NCBI RefSeq assembly: GCF_000143415.4
Contig: NW_003314313.1
Coordinates: 390,418 to 454,417 of the forward strand
DNA length: 64,000 nt
Direction: 5' to 3'
DNA from: Selaginella moellendorffii
Lineage: Eukaryota > Streptophyta > Lycopodiopsida > Selaginellales > Selaginellaceae
How positions within the stretch are numbered: the first letter of the stretch is position 1; every line of letters begins with the position of its first letter. The position numbers were made by a program, and so were the translations under genes. This document shows positions 34,620 to 46,566 of this stretch, piece after piece. Under the pieces are notes generated by a model. It was not told the origin of the DNA, did not search any database, and saw only the letters and a list, made by a program, of their open reading frames with translations.

Positions 34620-35341
34620 NNNNNNNNNNNNNNNNNNNNNNNNNNNNNNNNNNNNNNNNNNNNNNNNNNNNNNNNNNNNNNNNNNNNNNNNNNNNNNNNN
34701 NNNNNNNNNNNNNNNNNNNNNNNNNNNNNNNNNNNNNNNNNNNNNNNNNNNNNNNNNNNNNNNNNNNNNNNNNNNNNNNNNNNNNNNNNNNNNNNNNNNN
34801 NNNNNNNNNNNNNNNNNNNNNNNNNNNNNNNNNNNNNNNNNNNNNNNNNNNNNNNNNNNNNNNNNNNNNNNNNNNNNNNNNNNNNNNNNNNNNNNNNNNN
34901 NNNNNNNNNNNNNNNNNNNNNNNNNNNNNNNNNNNNNNNNNNNNNNNNNNNNNNNNNNNNNNNNNNNNNNNNNNNNNNNNNNNNNNNNNNNNNNNNNNNN
35001 NNNNNNNNNNNNNNNNNNNNNNNNNNNNNNNNNNNNNNNNNNNNNNNNNNNNNNNNNNNNNNNNNNNNNNNNNNNNNNNNNNNNNNNNNNNNNNNNNNNN
35101 NNNNNNNNNNNNNNNNNNNNNNNNNNNNNNNNNNNNNNNNNNNNNNNNNNNNNNNNNNNNNNNNNNNNNNNNNNNNNNNNNNNNNNNNNNNNNNNNNNNN
35201 NNNNNNNNNNNNNNNNNNNNNNNNNNNNNNNNNNNNNNNNNNNNNNNNNNNNNNNNNNNNNNNNNNNNNNNNNNNNNNNNNNNNNNNNNNNNNNNNNNNN
35301 NNNNNNNNNNNNNNNNNNNNNNNNNNNNNNNNNNNNNNNNN
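34620..35341. other. Assembly gap (722 N)
   Basis: A run of N. The flanks match 26585 and 27355 of copy 1, so the missing part should correspond to about 26590-27350, roughly 770 bases. Open frames of X across it are meaningless. Confidence 1.
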
Positions 35342-35574
35342 CCTTTTCTAGCAAACCCACCACCTACACCAGATGCCGCAACTGGGCTTTCACCGTAAAT
35401 GCCAGACCTGATTCATTTCTCTATCGTATGAAGGCATTTTGGCCAGGATCGGAGTGACAAGTTCTGGACAAGCAGAATAGATACTCGTCAGGACAATACA
35501 TATATCTTTATTATAATTACTATTTAATAATCAATACAAAGCCAAGTAGTCAATGCTTCATTTAGGTGCATACA

Positions 35575-36320
35575 AGCTGATGTATTGTTTCCTGGCACCA
35601 GCAAACGGCCTTGAGATACGGAGTATGATACGAATATGTTACCTGACGCGGTGCTCGTCCTGTGGCCTGTTGTAAGGCGTCCAAACTGGTTTTCCCACAA
35701 AGAAACGCATAGCCTGAAGCATCAGGAGATAAATTCGTGTGTGATCTCAATACCACCTTGACGTAATTGTTGTTATCCAGAGTGAAGCGAGGGTAGCTTC
35801 CAGCAGGAAGTACGATCATGTCTCCCTTCTTCGCCCAAGTCTCTCACATCGAAGTAGCCTGCGTTTGTCAAACGATACTTACATCAAGCTGTTCTTCTCA
35901 ATTACTACTATCGCTTTTGGTCTAAATTGGAAGCCGAGTTTGCTAGTTACCGCTTCCATCGAGGCAGTAGCGGATCTCCTCGTCCAGATGGATGTGCTCC
36001 TCGAAGAAGCTCTGATCTTGTGCTCGCAGTTTGGCAGCTTCTCCGGACTCACGGTGATGATATCCTGTGTGAAACAAAGAAATCAACATAAGCTTTTTTT
36101 GCAAATTACTGTAGCTTTGCTCGTCTCTTCCGATCCAAGAGCTACCTGGAGTATCCTCGCTTCTTTCGTATCTCCTGTAGCTTTGAGTCGGTCTCGTACT
36201 GATCTGCGTCAAGATCGCAGTGCAAAACACCCAGGGCACCAAAGCGTTTCCAAGGTGAGAAGCAGCAGAACAAAGAAATCTCACAGAAAACCTGCGAGCT
36301 TAAACGAGCTGACTGGGCCG
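35575..36320 (-). pseudogene. Decayed second copy of acireductone dioxygenase
   Basis: Exons 2-6 can be followed by similarity to 27584-28310. Part of exon 4 (the D-R-W-I-R-I-W segment, gone near 35830) is missing, exons 2 and 3 carry small deletions and exon 1 is gone, cut by a deletion that joins this copy to the LysM relic near 36300-36365. Confidence 0.9.
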
Positions 36321-36364
36321 GTCTCTGCTCGCCCTAGCGCCTTGCTCAGCTCGCTAGTGCCGTT

Positions 36365-36771
36365 ATCTGTAGCAAATCAATGTCGTCAATCTTATTTGCT
36401 AGAGCGATAGTTTGCACAGAAGTGCTGTATTGGCGGGCTATGGAAGTTAAACGTTTCACCCCTGAAGAAACAATGTTAGCACAAGAGAAGAAAAGGAAAA
36501 AATCCCATACTCTTGAGAACGAGACAGGATGAGTGACGCTCCGATCCGTTGCTTCTCCGGCCTATTTGCAGAGAAAACACTCCATCACTAGCTATCTTGC
36601 TAGAAATTCCGCTCATACCTTGTCCGCCATGGCCGAAATCTTCCCTGCATTCTCCCGACGCCTCCCGATCGGCACGGATTTGGCCAGGGAAGGGAGCCTA
36701 GAGATCCCGCGGTCGATCGCAGTGCTAGCGCCCGCCAAGCCAGCGGCAAGATGAGCAACCCTAGCCTGCAT
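36365..36771 (-). pseudogene. Truncated second copy of the LysM gene
   Basis: Exon 1 (36771-36619 region), exon 2 and part of exon 3 match 30555-30120. Everything encoding the linker, transmembrane segment and tail is deleted, and a short stretch inside exon 2 is lost. Confidence 0.88.
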
Positions 36772-37650
36772 AGCGCGAGAACGAGCTAGGGCTTTGAGCA
36801 AAAGAATCTCAAACGGCTAAGTTTTGACCAAAGTTGACTGTTTATCTTAATTAATAGAACTTTGGTAGTCTTGTGAATGTTCCACCCCCTTTCATGAACA
36901 TAGAGCCAGCCTTACAAACCTTTGAATGAGAATGTTTGTTCCAAAGTGTTCCATGTTTATAAGACTGGTGGATCCGACCTGGACGCTAGTTCGTTCCACA
37001 AATTTCTTTTCAAGCTTTTGTGCCTTCCACGAGAATTTCGTTCCACGCTATTGACGCCCGCTATTTGGTCTGAGAAAGAAAGACCCGAAAGTAAAGCAAA
37101 TCTGGTTTAGTTTTATGCCCTGCTTGAAAATTTTCATGACTTGGGCGTGACTTGAATAGTGGCCAGGTCTGCAAGGGAAGGATGCAGTGATGGTTTCTCA
37201 AGAAGCCAAATTTCTTCCTATTCATAACATGCCCCGTGTTGACGAAGTGAAAATTTTGATGCTGATAGCAAAGAAAATGCACTGTTTAACTCAAAAGGTA
37301 CTGTTTTCGAGTTTTTCTCAACCATAACTAACTCTGAAATAGTATAGCGCTACCAAGTAAACGAATACTCTTCCAATACTGAATCCAGCTCAGATGTTTA
37401 AAACACTGGTCAAAAAGAAGATAATTCATACTTATCTGTACACACGTCTTTGACCAGTGTTGGTTTGCTGGTCTTTGAGGCAGCCTGTAACAACACAAAA
37501 GACCATGAAATTCCGCGTTATGGATACAGCATGAGCGTCCGACACGTAATGGCACTTGAAACTTGTCGATTTATGGCACGGTCCGAGTCCTGAGCTAGTC
37601 GCTTAAGCCCCTCGATTGATTTAACAGGATCAGTAAAAAAAAAATGTGAT
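36772..37650. other. End of duplicated block; promoter region of the first GMC gene
   Basis: Pieces up to about 37410 match 30650-31060. 37480-37550 matches 31060-31135 in reverse orientation. No coding frame supported. Confidence 0.6.
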
Positions 37651-37653
37651 GAC

Positions 37654-37660
37654 TATATAA
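37654..37660 (+). promoter_or_regulatory. TATA box of GMC-hydrolase gene 1
   Basis: TATATAA in 'gactatataagc', 80 bases ahead of the ATG. The same box is found ahead of gene 3. Confidence 0.65.
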
Positions 37661-37739
37661 GCAATCCAGCTGCGTACTCTGATCCTCCAGTCCAGTCTTC
37701 TCATTCGAAAGCCTGTAAGCACAGTAAGGTGTGAGAGGA

Positions 37740-40700
37740 ATGTCTCAAACACAAGCTGAGTGTACCATCAAAGTCGGATACGATGCTGTTGTTGTTGGAT
37801 CGGGCTACGGAGGATCAATTGCTGCCTATCGACTCGCAAAAGCGGGACTCCGTGTGTGTGTTCTAGAAAAGGGAAGACGATGGGATCCTCACGAGTTTCC
37901 AGCAACGCCATGGCAGCTGATTTCCAATATGCGATTTTTCACTCCGTTTGGAAGAATAGGAAGGAGGAATGCTCTTTATGAGGTAAGTCTGTACCGCATT
38001 GTGTTCAAACACATGACACAGTTGGTCCATTTTTGAAGGTGCACAGCAACGGAGACTCGATCGCACTAGTTGGCTCAGGACTGGGAGGAGGCTCACTAGT
38101 GAATGCTGGCATTATAATGCCCACACCGAAAAGAGCACGAAAGCATCCAAAATGGCCAAGCGAGTGGGAGGAAGACTGGGAGAAATACGAAGCACAATCC
38201 CACAGCATTCTGGAGCCGGAATATACTCAGAATGAGCCACCAAAGTCCAAAGTGCTAGACCAAATTGCAAACGAGATAGAGGACGCAGCAAGAGATTCCA
38301 TGAAGTTGACAATAAGTTTCAATCAGAAGAAGAATGCTGCTGGAGTTACACAAAAGGAATGTATTTCATGCGGTAACTGTCTATCAGGATGCAGGTACAA
38401 TGCAAAGAGCTCAACAGACAAAAATTACCTCGAACTAGCCGCACAGGTACTTTTCCAGCCAAAACTGAAGGCACATCTTCTTACGGAAATCGTATGTGCA
38501 GGCCGGAGCCAGAATTTGCACGCAGACGGAAGTGATGTTCATCTTGGATACCTCTAGCCACGGAGAAGAATTTAATTGTCAACCCTGCAATCACGAAGCA
38601 AATTGCAAATCAGTAGCTACTAGAAGGTGGCGTGTGTACCTGAATGAAGTCAATTATATTTCAGCAGACTACGTCATTCTAGCTGGTACCACCCTGTAAA
38701 CGCTTTGACCTTTTATCGCTAACATCCCTTTTCTACTTCAGCTGGTGTTCTTGGCACGAACGAGATCCTCCTGAGATCAAAAGAGCGAGGCCTACAACTG
38801 TCCGAACAGTTGGGGCACGGAGTTAGCTCCAATGGAAATAATATCGCTTACATAACAGGCACAGCTGCACAAACTCAAGCTCGAGGACTAAGAGAAAATG
38901 AGTTCTCAAGGACTCCCATGCAGCTACGTCCTGGACCAGTCATATCAAGTTCACACACATCATCACTTGGTTTCACCATACAGGTAATATTACCTTGAAA
39001 ACACTTAAGTTAAACACTCTTACAGGGATCCTCTATTCCTCGAGCAACTCCCGAGACTTTACTGAGGGGAGTGATTACTTATGGCCAGCATGACTACGGA
39101 TTCCTTGTTGGTATATGGGAACGCATCAAGCATTGGACAGGAATGAAAAACAGCCAAGCTCTAGTATTGAATATGATGGGATATGACGCTGCTGACGGGC
39201 AAATCAAGCTAGACAAGGCAACAGGAAGACTGGAATACAGTGCAGCGAAGGACTTACTTTTTCACCAGAAGCTTCGGACCGCTGAAAGATTGGCAGCCCG
39301 CCTTCGTGGGAAGCTATACATGAGTCGCTTCAGAAGTGTTACAGTTCATCTTTTGGGAGGTTGCAACGCAGCACCAGACTCATCCACTGGCGTGACAAAC
39401 GCAAGCGGCCAGGTTTTCTTCCCTAAGAAGAACAAATATCAGTTGAATCAGCCAACGAAAGTTCATTCTGGCCTCTACGTGTGCGATGCCTCTTTGATTC
39501 CATGCTCCGTTGGATTGAATCCGGTCAGCACCATCTCTATAGTTGCAGAGAGAGTTGCGAATGGAATTGTCAACGACGCACACAACTACCTGTCAAAAAA
39601 TATTCAGCACGAGGTATTGACTGGCGATCTCAGTGATTTCAAGTCAAGGACATACCTCAACTCGCGGCTTTCTTGCGAAATGGAGAGCAGCCACGTCATT
39701 ATCCACGAAAAACTGGCAGGAAATATTGGAGGAGCTCCTTGCACGCTGCGATTGGTGATGCATATGGGACAAGACAAGGATAGGGCTGCAAGTAATCTCA
39801 CATTTGGAGATAGTCACCCTCTGCTGCGTGGATATGTTGGAGGCGATGTTCTTATTCCTTCGCTGGAACCAAGTCCACTTTATGTGGTTGACGGATACGT
39901 AGATATGTGCCATGTCGATGAAAGAACTCCTTTCACTCAATATATGCACTATCACCTGGTTCTGTCAACAAACACAGGCACCAGGTAAGTTATCCTATCT
40001 TCTGTCAATCTGATCTCATTGAAAACTATGGTTTCTGAAGGTATACTTTGGACGGAAGGAAAGAGATGCGACCATTCATGAGCGGCCTAATGTGTTACTC
40101 TGATGCAACCACACTACATATCGTTGTTCGAGCTCAGCAGGACTCACCAAAACCGGTTGCCTTGAAAGGAAAAGTGCGGGTAACTCTTCCCGAGTTACTT
40201 AAGTCCCTAATATTGTTACGAGGGCCAAGGAAGCGGGAGTTTGTAGGAAGACTCCTGGAAACACTTGCTAGGACGTACTTGATGAGAACACCGAGAGCGA
40301 CAAGCCGGGAAATGGCAAAACCAGAAGACTCGACCGAAAACTATCCAAGCTATGTACTTCATGAGATTGCCACAGGTAAAAACAGACTTGACTCTTTTAT
40401 ACAGGCAGTGACAGATTGCTTGTGCAGGAGATGGTGCCCGCATTACCTGCAAGCAATGGTGCTCGAAGGGTGCTGCTCAGGATGAGAACGTCAAAATTGT
40501 TTTGCTTCTCAATGGTTATGCCACAGAGAGTTTCTGTGTCCCTACGGAAAACCACGACATCGTAAGAACACTTCTAGAGAACGACTATGAACCTTGGCTC
40601 TTGCAAACACGTTTCCATCCGTCGCATCCGACTCCAACTTCTTTCACTTTCGATGACGTCGCTCGGTTCGACATTCCAGCCGGTATGTGCACTCTGTCAA

Positions 40701-41708
40701 AAACCGAAAAAGTTTAATGCTGGAAATTTTTACAGCATTTGCAAAGATGAGCCACGTCAAGAGAAAGTCGGTAACAGCACACGTTATTGCTCATTGCATA
40801 GGAGGAGTCTCAATTCACATGAGCTTGATGGGTGGATACATACCTCCATCGTCGATAGCATCACTGATTTGCACAAACTCGTCCATGTTCTTCAACTTCG
40901 TTCCATCAGCGCTCGTCAAGTTGACTCTGCCTCTCATTCCTGTAAGTAGTTTTTGCGTTAGCCATAAAAAAAAGGAGACTTACGTCTTGTTGTTTATCTA
41001 CTACAGATTTCTATGACAATCCTGGGAAAGAAGCTCGTCATACCAATAAGTCCTCCGCAAGAAGAACCGATGTCGTGGCGACACAAGCTACTCCGCGCAA
41101 TTGCTCGAGCGATACCACGCACGGAGCGCTGCCACTGTGACGAATGCAACGTTTTCTCAGGAATTTTCGGCAACACATTCTGGCACGAGAAAGTCAGACT
41201 GGAAACGCACAACTGGTTGACCAAGCAGGCAGTGCAAACTCTATCAATGGCAGCATTGCCACACGCACGTAAAATCGTTCTCGCGGGACACGTAGTAGAC
41301 AACGAGGGGAAAAACGAGACTTACATGGCTCATCCGGAGAGGCTAGCAGTCCACACCACGTATATCTCCGGCGGCCGCCCCATTCTCGTCACTCCAGAGA
41401 CCTCTCTCCGCGCGCACGGATTCATGAAGCGGCATCACCCTGGATTCAGCCACGCTCGAATCGTGATTCAAGACTACGGACACTCCGACCTGTGGATCGG
41501 AGAGCATTCGCACGGGGACGTGTTCCCGCTGGTGCTGGAGCGCCTCAAATCCGCCGGGAGAAGCCATCCGAGCGATAACCTCCAGAAGAATGCGATACTG
41601 CCGTGGGAGGAGTCGCTGATCGCTGGTAGGAATGGCGCGTGCGGCGGCGTTGTCTTCATCCTGATGGCGCTGCTCGCGATCGCCTTGCTCTGCTTGGTAA
41701 ACCATTGA
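37740..41708 (+). CDS. Cholesterol-oxidase-like GMC flavoprotein fused to alpha/beta-hydrolase, tail-anchored (gene 1 of 4)
   Basis: Nine exons, 1177 residues: 37740-37982, 38039-38446, 38502-38685, 38742-38983, 39026-39984, 40041-40375, 40428-40682, 40736-40941, 41007-41708. The FAD site G-S-G-Y-G-G is at 20-25 and GSGLGGGSLVNAG at 93-105. A Cys cluster (C189, C192, C195, C199; ISCGNCLSGC) follows. The GMC active-site pair of cholesterol oxidases is kept: His467 in HLLGGC and Asn524 in NPVSTI. A middle domain of about 200 residues comes next, then an alpha/beta-hydrolase with nucleophile elbow AHCIGG (Cys896) and likely catalytic His1103 in GHSD. The last 20 residues are a hydrophobic anchor. 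Expected activity is oxidation of a sterol-like or other lipid alcohol plus ester or thioester chemistry; the substrate is unknown. The same fusion is known to me from bacterial GMC proteins, less so from plants. Confidence 0.9.
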
Positions 41709-42586
41709 ATCTGCCAGTACAATGGTGATCACAACTTGTGATTTGATGCAAACAAATCAGGGAGAATGCACTGCTCCCGTGACAGCAAGCCCCATCATCT
41801 GAAACTATTACATTGTTAGCTAAGAAAGAGCATCCTTTAAACCCTTTTGTGTGCTTCCAATTCCATGCTATTTGGGAACTTATGACCACTATATGGCTGC
41901 ATCAAGTGGTGGTGCTTGTCAAACCAATCCAATGTTTCCATACCTCAATTAGAACAAGAGAGAGCATGTTAGACTTATCATTAGCTGCACTTGCCAGTTA
42001 GTGCTGGAGTTTGTCGCCACTGGAGTATAGTGAGTTTTTCTAGCTCATTTTTTTGACTCGGATGATAGCAATCCATGTTGACTAGTAGTTTACCAATTAA
42101 GAATTTTTATTTTACTATTGTTGTTGAGGAGTTTTTTTTTTTCCTTCATGAATGAACAGTCTTAAAAGTCCACTTATCTTCCCATAGTTTAGTATCAACA
42201 AGGTTTAACCAATCTCTTAAATTTTTGCCAAAGTATTTTATAAGCCTTAGGATTTTTGTATTTTTTTATAACAAAAAGCTTGAGCAATTTTTTTTCTTAT
42301 TTCCTTTTAACAATTGCTAAATTTTTTTTTTCTCTTCCACTTTATTTCTTCTTTAATTTTTTCACTTTCTCCTCAAATTTAATTTTTTTTCTTTAAAGGA
42401 GTGGGTATGCATAGAAGTCCGATCCTAACAAATTCAACAAATTCAAAGTCAAAATTTGTATGCGTGTTGTGCTGACGGATGGTACCTTGATAGGCAGTTT
42501 TCCATTCTAGTTCTTTGTCCCTAGAACATCTCGACGAGGGTGAATTTCTGTAAGAAAGAGGGGAGAACAAAAGTGAGACGACTTTT
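41709..42586. other. Spacer between GMC genes 1 and 2, T-rich
   Basis: 42040-42410 is dominated by T runs. The leader just before gene 2 (42520-42586) resembles that of gene 3, but the TATATAA box is missing at the matching place. No coding frame seen. Confidence 0.6.
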
Positions 42587-45500
42587 ATGTCTCAAACGCA
42601 AGTGGAACGTACCATCCAAGTCGGGTACGACGCGGTTGTTGTTGGATCTGGCTATGGAGGATCGATTGCTGCATATCGACTCGCAGAAGCAGGAATCCGT
42701 GTGTGCGTTCTCGAGAAAGGAAGACGATGGGAGCCTCACCAGTTTCCAGCAACGCCCTGGAAATTGCTTTCCAGCACGCGTTTTCTTACTCCATTCGGAA
42801 GCATTGGGAAGAAGGATGCTCTCTATGAGGTGAGTTACTGAATAGCATTGTACTTCTCCTGTTAAAACATATATACACACAGTTAGTCCATGTTTACAGG
42901 TGCACAGCCATGGAGACTCTGTCGCTCTAGTTGGGTCAGGACTGGGAGGAGGCTCGCTAGTGAATGCTGGAATCATCATGCCCACACCGAAAAGAGCACG
43001 AAGGCATCCAAACTGGCCAAAAGAGTGGGAGGAAGACTGGGATCTATACGAAGCAAAATCTCACAGCATTCTGGAGCCTGAAGAAATCCTGCACGAGGCT
43101 CCAAAATCAAAAGTGCTAGACAAAATTGCAAACGAGATAGAGGACGCAGCAAGAGATTCGATGAAGTTGACAATAAGTTTCAATCAGAAGAAGAATGCTG
43201 CTGGAGTTACACAAAACGAATGCATTTCATGCGGTAACTGTCTATCAGGATGCAGGTACAACGCAAAGAGCTCAACAGACAAAAATTACCTTGAACTAGC
43301 CGCACAGGTACTTGTCCAGCCAAAACTGAAGGCACATCTTCTTACGGAAACCGAATGTGCAGGCCGGAGCCAGAATTTGCACGCAGACGGAAGTGATGTT
43401 CATCAGCGAGAACTCCAGCCATGAAAAGGAAACTTGTTGTCAACCCTGCAATCATGGAGCAAATTGCAAATCAGTAGCTAAAAGAAGATGGCGCGTGCAC
43501 CTGAATGAAGCGGATTATATTTCAGCAGACTACGTCATTGTAGCCGGTACTATCGTGTAAAAGCTGGAAACCTTGGTCGCTGATATTTGCTGACCTTTCT
43601 TTCTTCAGCTGGTGTTCTTGGCACGAACGAGATCCTCCTGAGATCAAGAGAGCGAGGCCTACAACTGTCCCAACAGTTGGGGCACGGAGTTAGCTCCAAT
43701 GGAAATAATATCGCTTACATAACAGGCACAGCTGCACAAACTCAAGCTCGAGGACTAAGAGAAAATGAGTTCTCAAGGACTCCCATGCAGCTACGTCCTG
43801 GACCAGTCATATCAAGGTCACACACATCATCACTTGGTTTTACCATACAGGTAATATTACCTTGAAAACACTTAAGTTAAACACTCTTACAGGGATCCTC
43901 TATTCCTCGAGCAACTCCCGAGACTTTACTGAGGGGAGTGTTTACTTATGGCCAGCATGACTACGGATTCCTTGTTGGTATATGGGAACACATCAAGCAA
44001 TGGACAGGAATGCAAAACAGCCAAGCTCTAGTCCTGAATATGATGGGATATGACGCTGCTGACGGGCAAATCAAGCTAGACAAGGTAACAGGAAGACTGG
44101 AATACAATGCAGCGAAGGACTTACTTTTTCACCATAAGCTTCGAACCGCTGAAAGGTTGGCAGCCCGCCTTCGTGGGAAGCTATACATGAGTCGCTTCAG
44201 AAGTGTTACAGTTCATCTTTTGGGAGGTTGCAACGCAGCACCAGACTCATCCACAGGCGTGACAAACGCTAGCGGTCAGCTGTTCTTCCCTGATACAAGC
44301 AACGTTCAGTTCACGAAGACAACAAAAGTTCACGCAGGCCTGTACATTTGCGATGCCTCTTTGATTCCATGCTCTGTTGGATTGAATCCTGTCAGCACGA
44401 TCTCTATAGTTGCAGAGAGAGTTGCGAATGGAATTGTCAACGACGCACACAACTATCTGTTAAAAAAGTTCCAGCACGAAGGCGATCATAGTAATTTCAA
44501 AACAAGAACGTACCTCAACTCGCGGCTTGCTTGCGAAATGAAGAGCAGCCGCGTCATTATCCACGAGAAAATGAGAGGAAATATTGGAGGAGCTCCTTGC
44601 ACACTGCGATTAGTGATGCATATGGGACAAAACAAGGATACGGCTGCAAGTAATTGCGCGTTTGGAGATTGTCATCCTCTACTGCGTGGATATGTTGGAG
44701 GCGATGCTCTTATTCCTTCTCTGGAACCAGGTCCTTTATATGTGATTGATGGATACGTGGATATGTGCCATGTCGATGAAAGAACTCCTTTCACTCAGTA
44801 TATGCACTATCACCTGCTTTTGTCAACAAACACGGGAACCAGGTAAGTTATCCTATCTTCTGTCAATCTGATCTCATTGAAAACTATGGTTTCTGAAGGT
44901 ATACTTTGGACGGAAGGAAAGAGATGCGACCATTCATGAGCGGCCTGATGTGTTACTCTGATGCAACCACGCTACATATCGTTGTTCGAGCTCAGCAGGA
45001 CTCACCAAAACCGATTGCCTTGAAAGGAAAAGTGCGGGTAACTCTTCCCGAGTTACTCAAGTCCCTAATATTCTTACGAGGGCCAAGGAAGCGGGAGTTC
45101 ATAAGACGGCTCCTGGAGACACTTGCTAGGACGTACTTGATGAGAATACCTAGGACTCGAAGAGAAAAGGTGACCAGGACACAACACTTGACAGACAACT
45201 ATCCAAACTACGTTCTTCATGAACTCGTGACAGGTATTAAAAAGAATTTTTAACAGGCAGTCATTCTGACGCTGGTCTAGGGGATGGTGTGCACATTACC
45301 TGCAAGCAATGGTGCTCACAAGATTCTGCGGACAACCAAAACTCTAGAGTAGTTTTGTTGCTCAATGGTTATTCCACAGAGAGCTTCTGGCTTCCTACAG
45401 AAAGTAATGACATCATACGAACGCTGATACAGAATGATTACGAACCTTGGCTGCTGCAAACACGCTTGCATCCATTGCATCCAACAAAAAGTTCTTTTAC

Positions 45501-46566
45501 TTTCGACGATATTGCTCGCTTCGACATTCCATCTGGTATGGTCCTGTTTTAAGGAGGAAAATGGTTAACGTTAAAGCTCTGCAGCGTTTGCGAAGATAAA
45601 CCAAGTCAAGAAAAAGCAGGTAGCTGCACACGTTATTGCTCACTGCATAGGGGGACTCTCAATTCACATGAGCTTGATGGGTGGATACATACCTCCATCT
45701 TCGATAGCATCACTAGTTTGCACAAACTCGTCCATGTTCTTCCACTTGGTTCCATCAGCGCTCGTGAAGCTGACTCTACCTCTCATTCCTGTAAGTATTT
45801 TTTGCGTTAGCCATCTACAAGCCCATGCTTACATGTTTTTCTACAGATTTCTATGAAAATCCTGGGAAAGCACACCATCATGCCGATCAGTGCTCCAAAA
45901 GAACCAATGTCGTGGCGGCACAGACTACTGCGCTCAATCGCTCGAGCTATACCACGTACTGAGAGCTGCCCATGCGATGAATGCAATGTTTCCTCAGGAA
46001 TTTTCGGCAGCGCATTCTGGCACCAAAACGTTCGGCTAGAAATGCACGACTGGCTGAATAAGCAGGCAATGCCAGTTCTTCCAATGGCAGGATTTCCACA
46101 TTTGCGATTAATCGCTCTAGCGGGACACATAGTCGACAGTAAAGGAGACAAGGAGACTTACATGGCTCATCCGGAGAGGCTAGCGGTGCATACGACTTAT
46201 ATTTCCGGCGGCCGCCCCATTCTCGTCACTCCAGAGACCTCTCTCCGCGCGCACGGATTCGTGAAGCGGCATCACCCTGGATTCAGCCACGCTCGAATCG
46301 TGATTCCAGATTACGGACATTCTGACCTGTGGATCGGAGAGCGTTCGCCAGAGGACGTGTTCCCGCTGGTGCTGGAACGCCTCAAATCCGCCGAGAGAAG
46401 CGACCCGACCGATAATCTCCAGAAGAACGCGATACTGCCGTGGGAGGAGCCGCTGATCGCTGGCAGGAATGGCGCCAGCGGCAGCGTCGTCTCCATCCTG
46501 ATGGCGCTGCTCGCGATCACCTTGCTCTGCCTGCTAGCTCAGATAAACCCTAGCCCTAGAATTTGA
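42587..46566 (+). CDS. GMC flavoprotein / alpha/beta-hydrolase fusion (gene 2 of 4)
   Basis: Nine exons, 1180 residues: 42587-42829, 42900-43307, 43363-43546, 43609-43850, 43893-44842, 44899-45233, 45281-45535, 45585-45790, 45847-46566. All motifs of gene 1 are present: GSGYGG, the Cys cluster, HLLGGC, NPVSTI, AHCIGG and GHSD, and a C-terminal hydrophobic segment followed by a short Pro/Ser tail. Exon 5 is nine bases shorter than in gene 1 (a three-residue loss near the end of the GMC domain). Exons 4-5 and the intron between them are nearly identical to gene 1, while exons 7-8 match gene 3 better. All frames are open, so it should be functional if expressed; its promoter differs from those of genes 1 and 3. 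Confidence 0.9.

Noticed and set aside
34506-35457. Three frames of 250-284 codons
   Set aside because: They consist almost wholly of X from the N gap.
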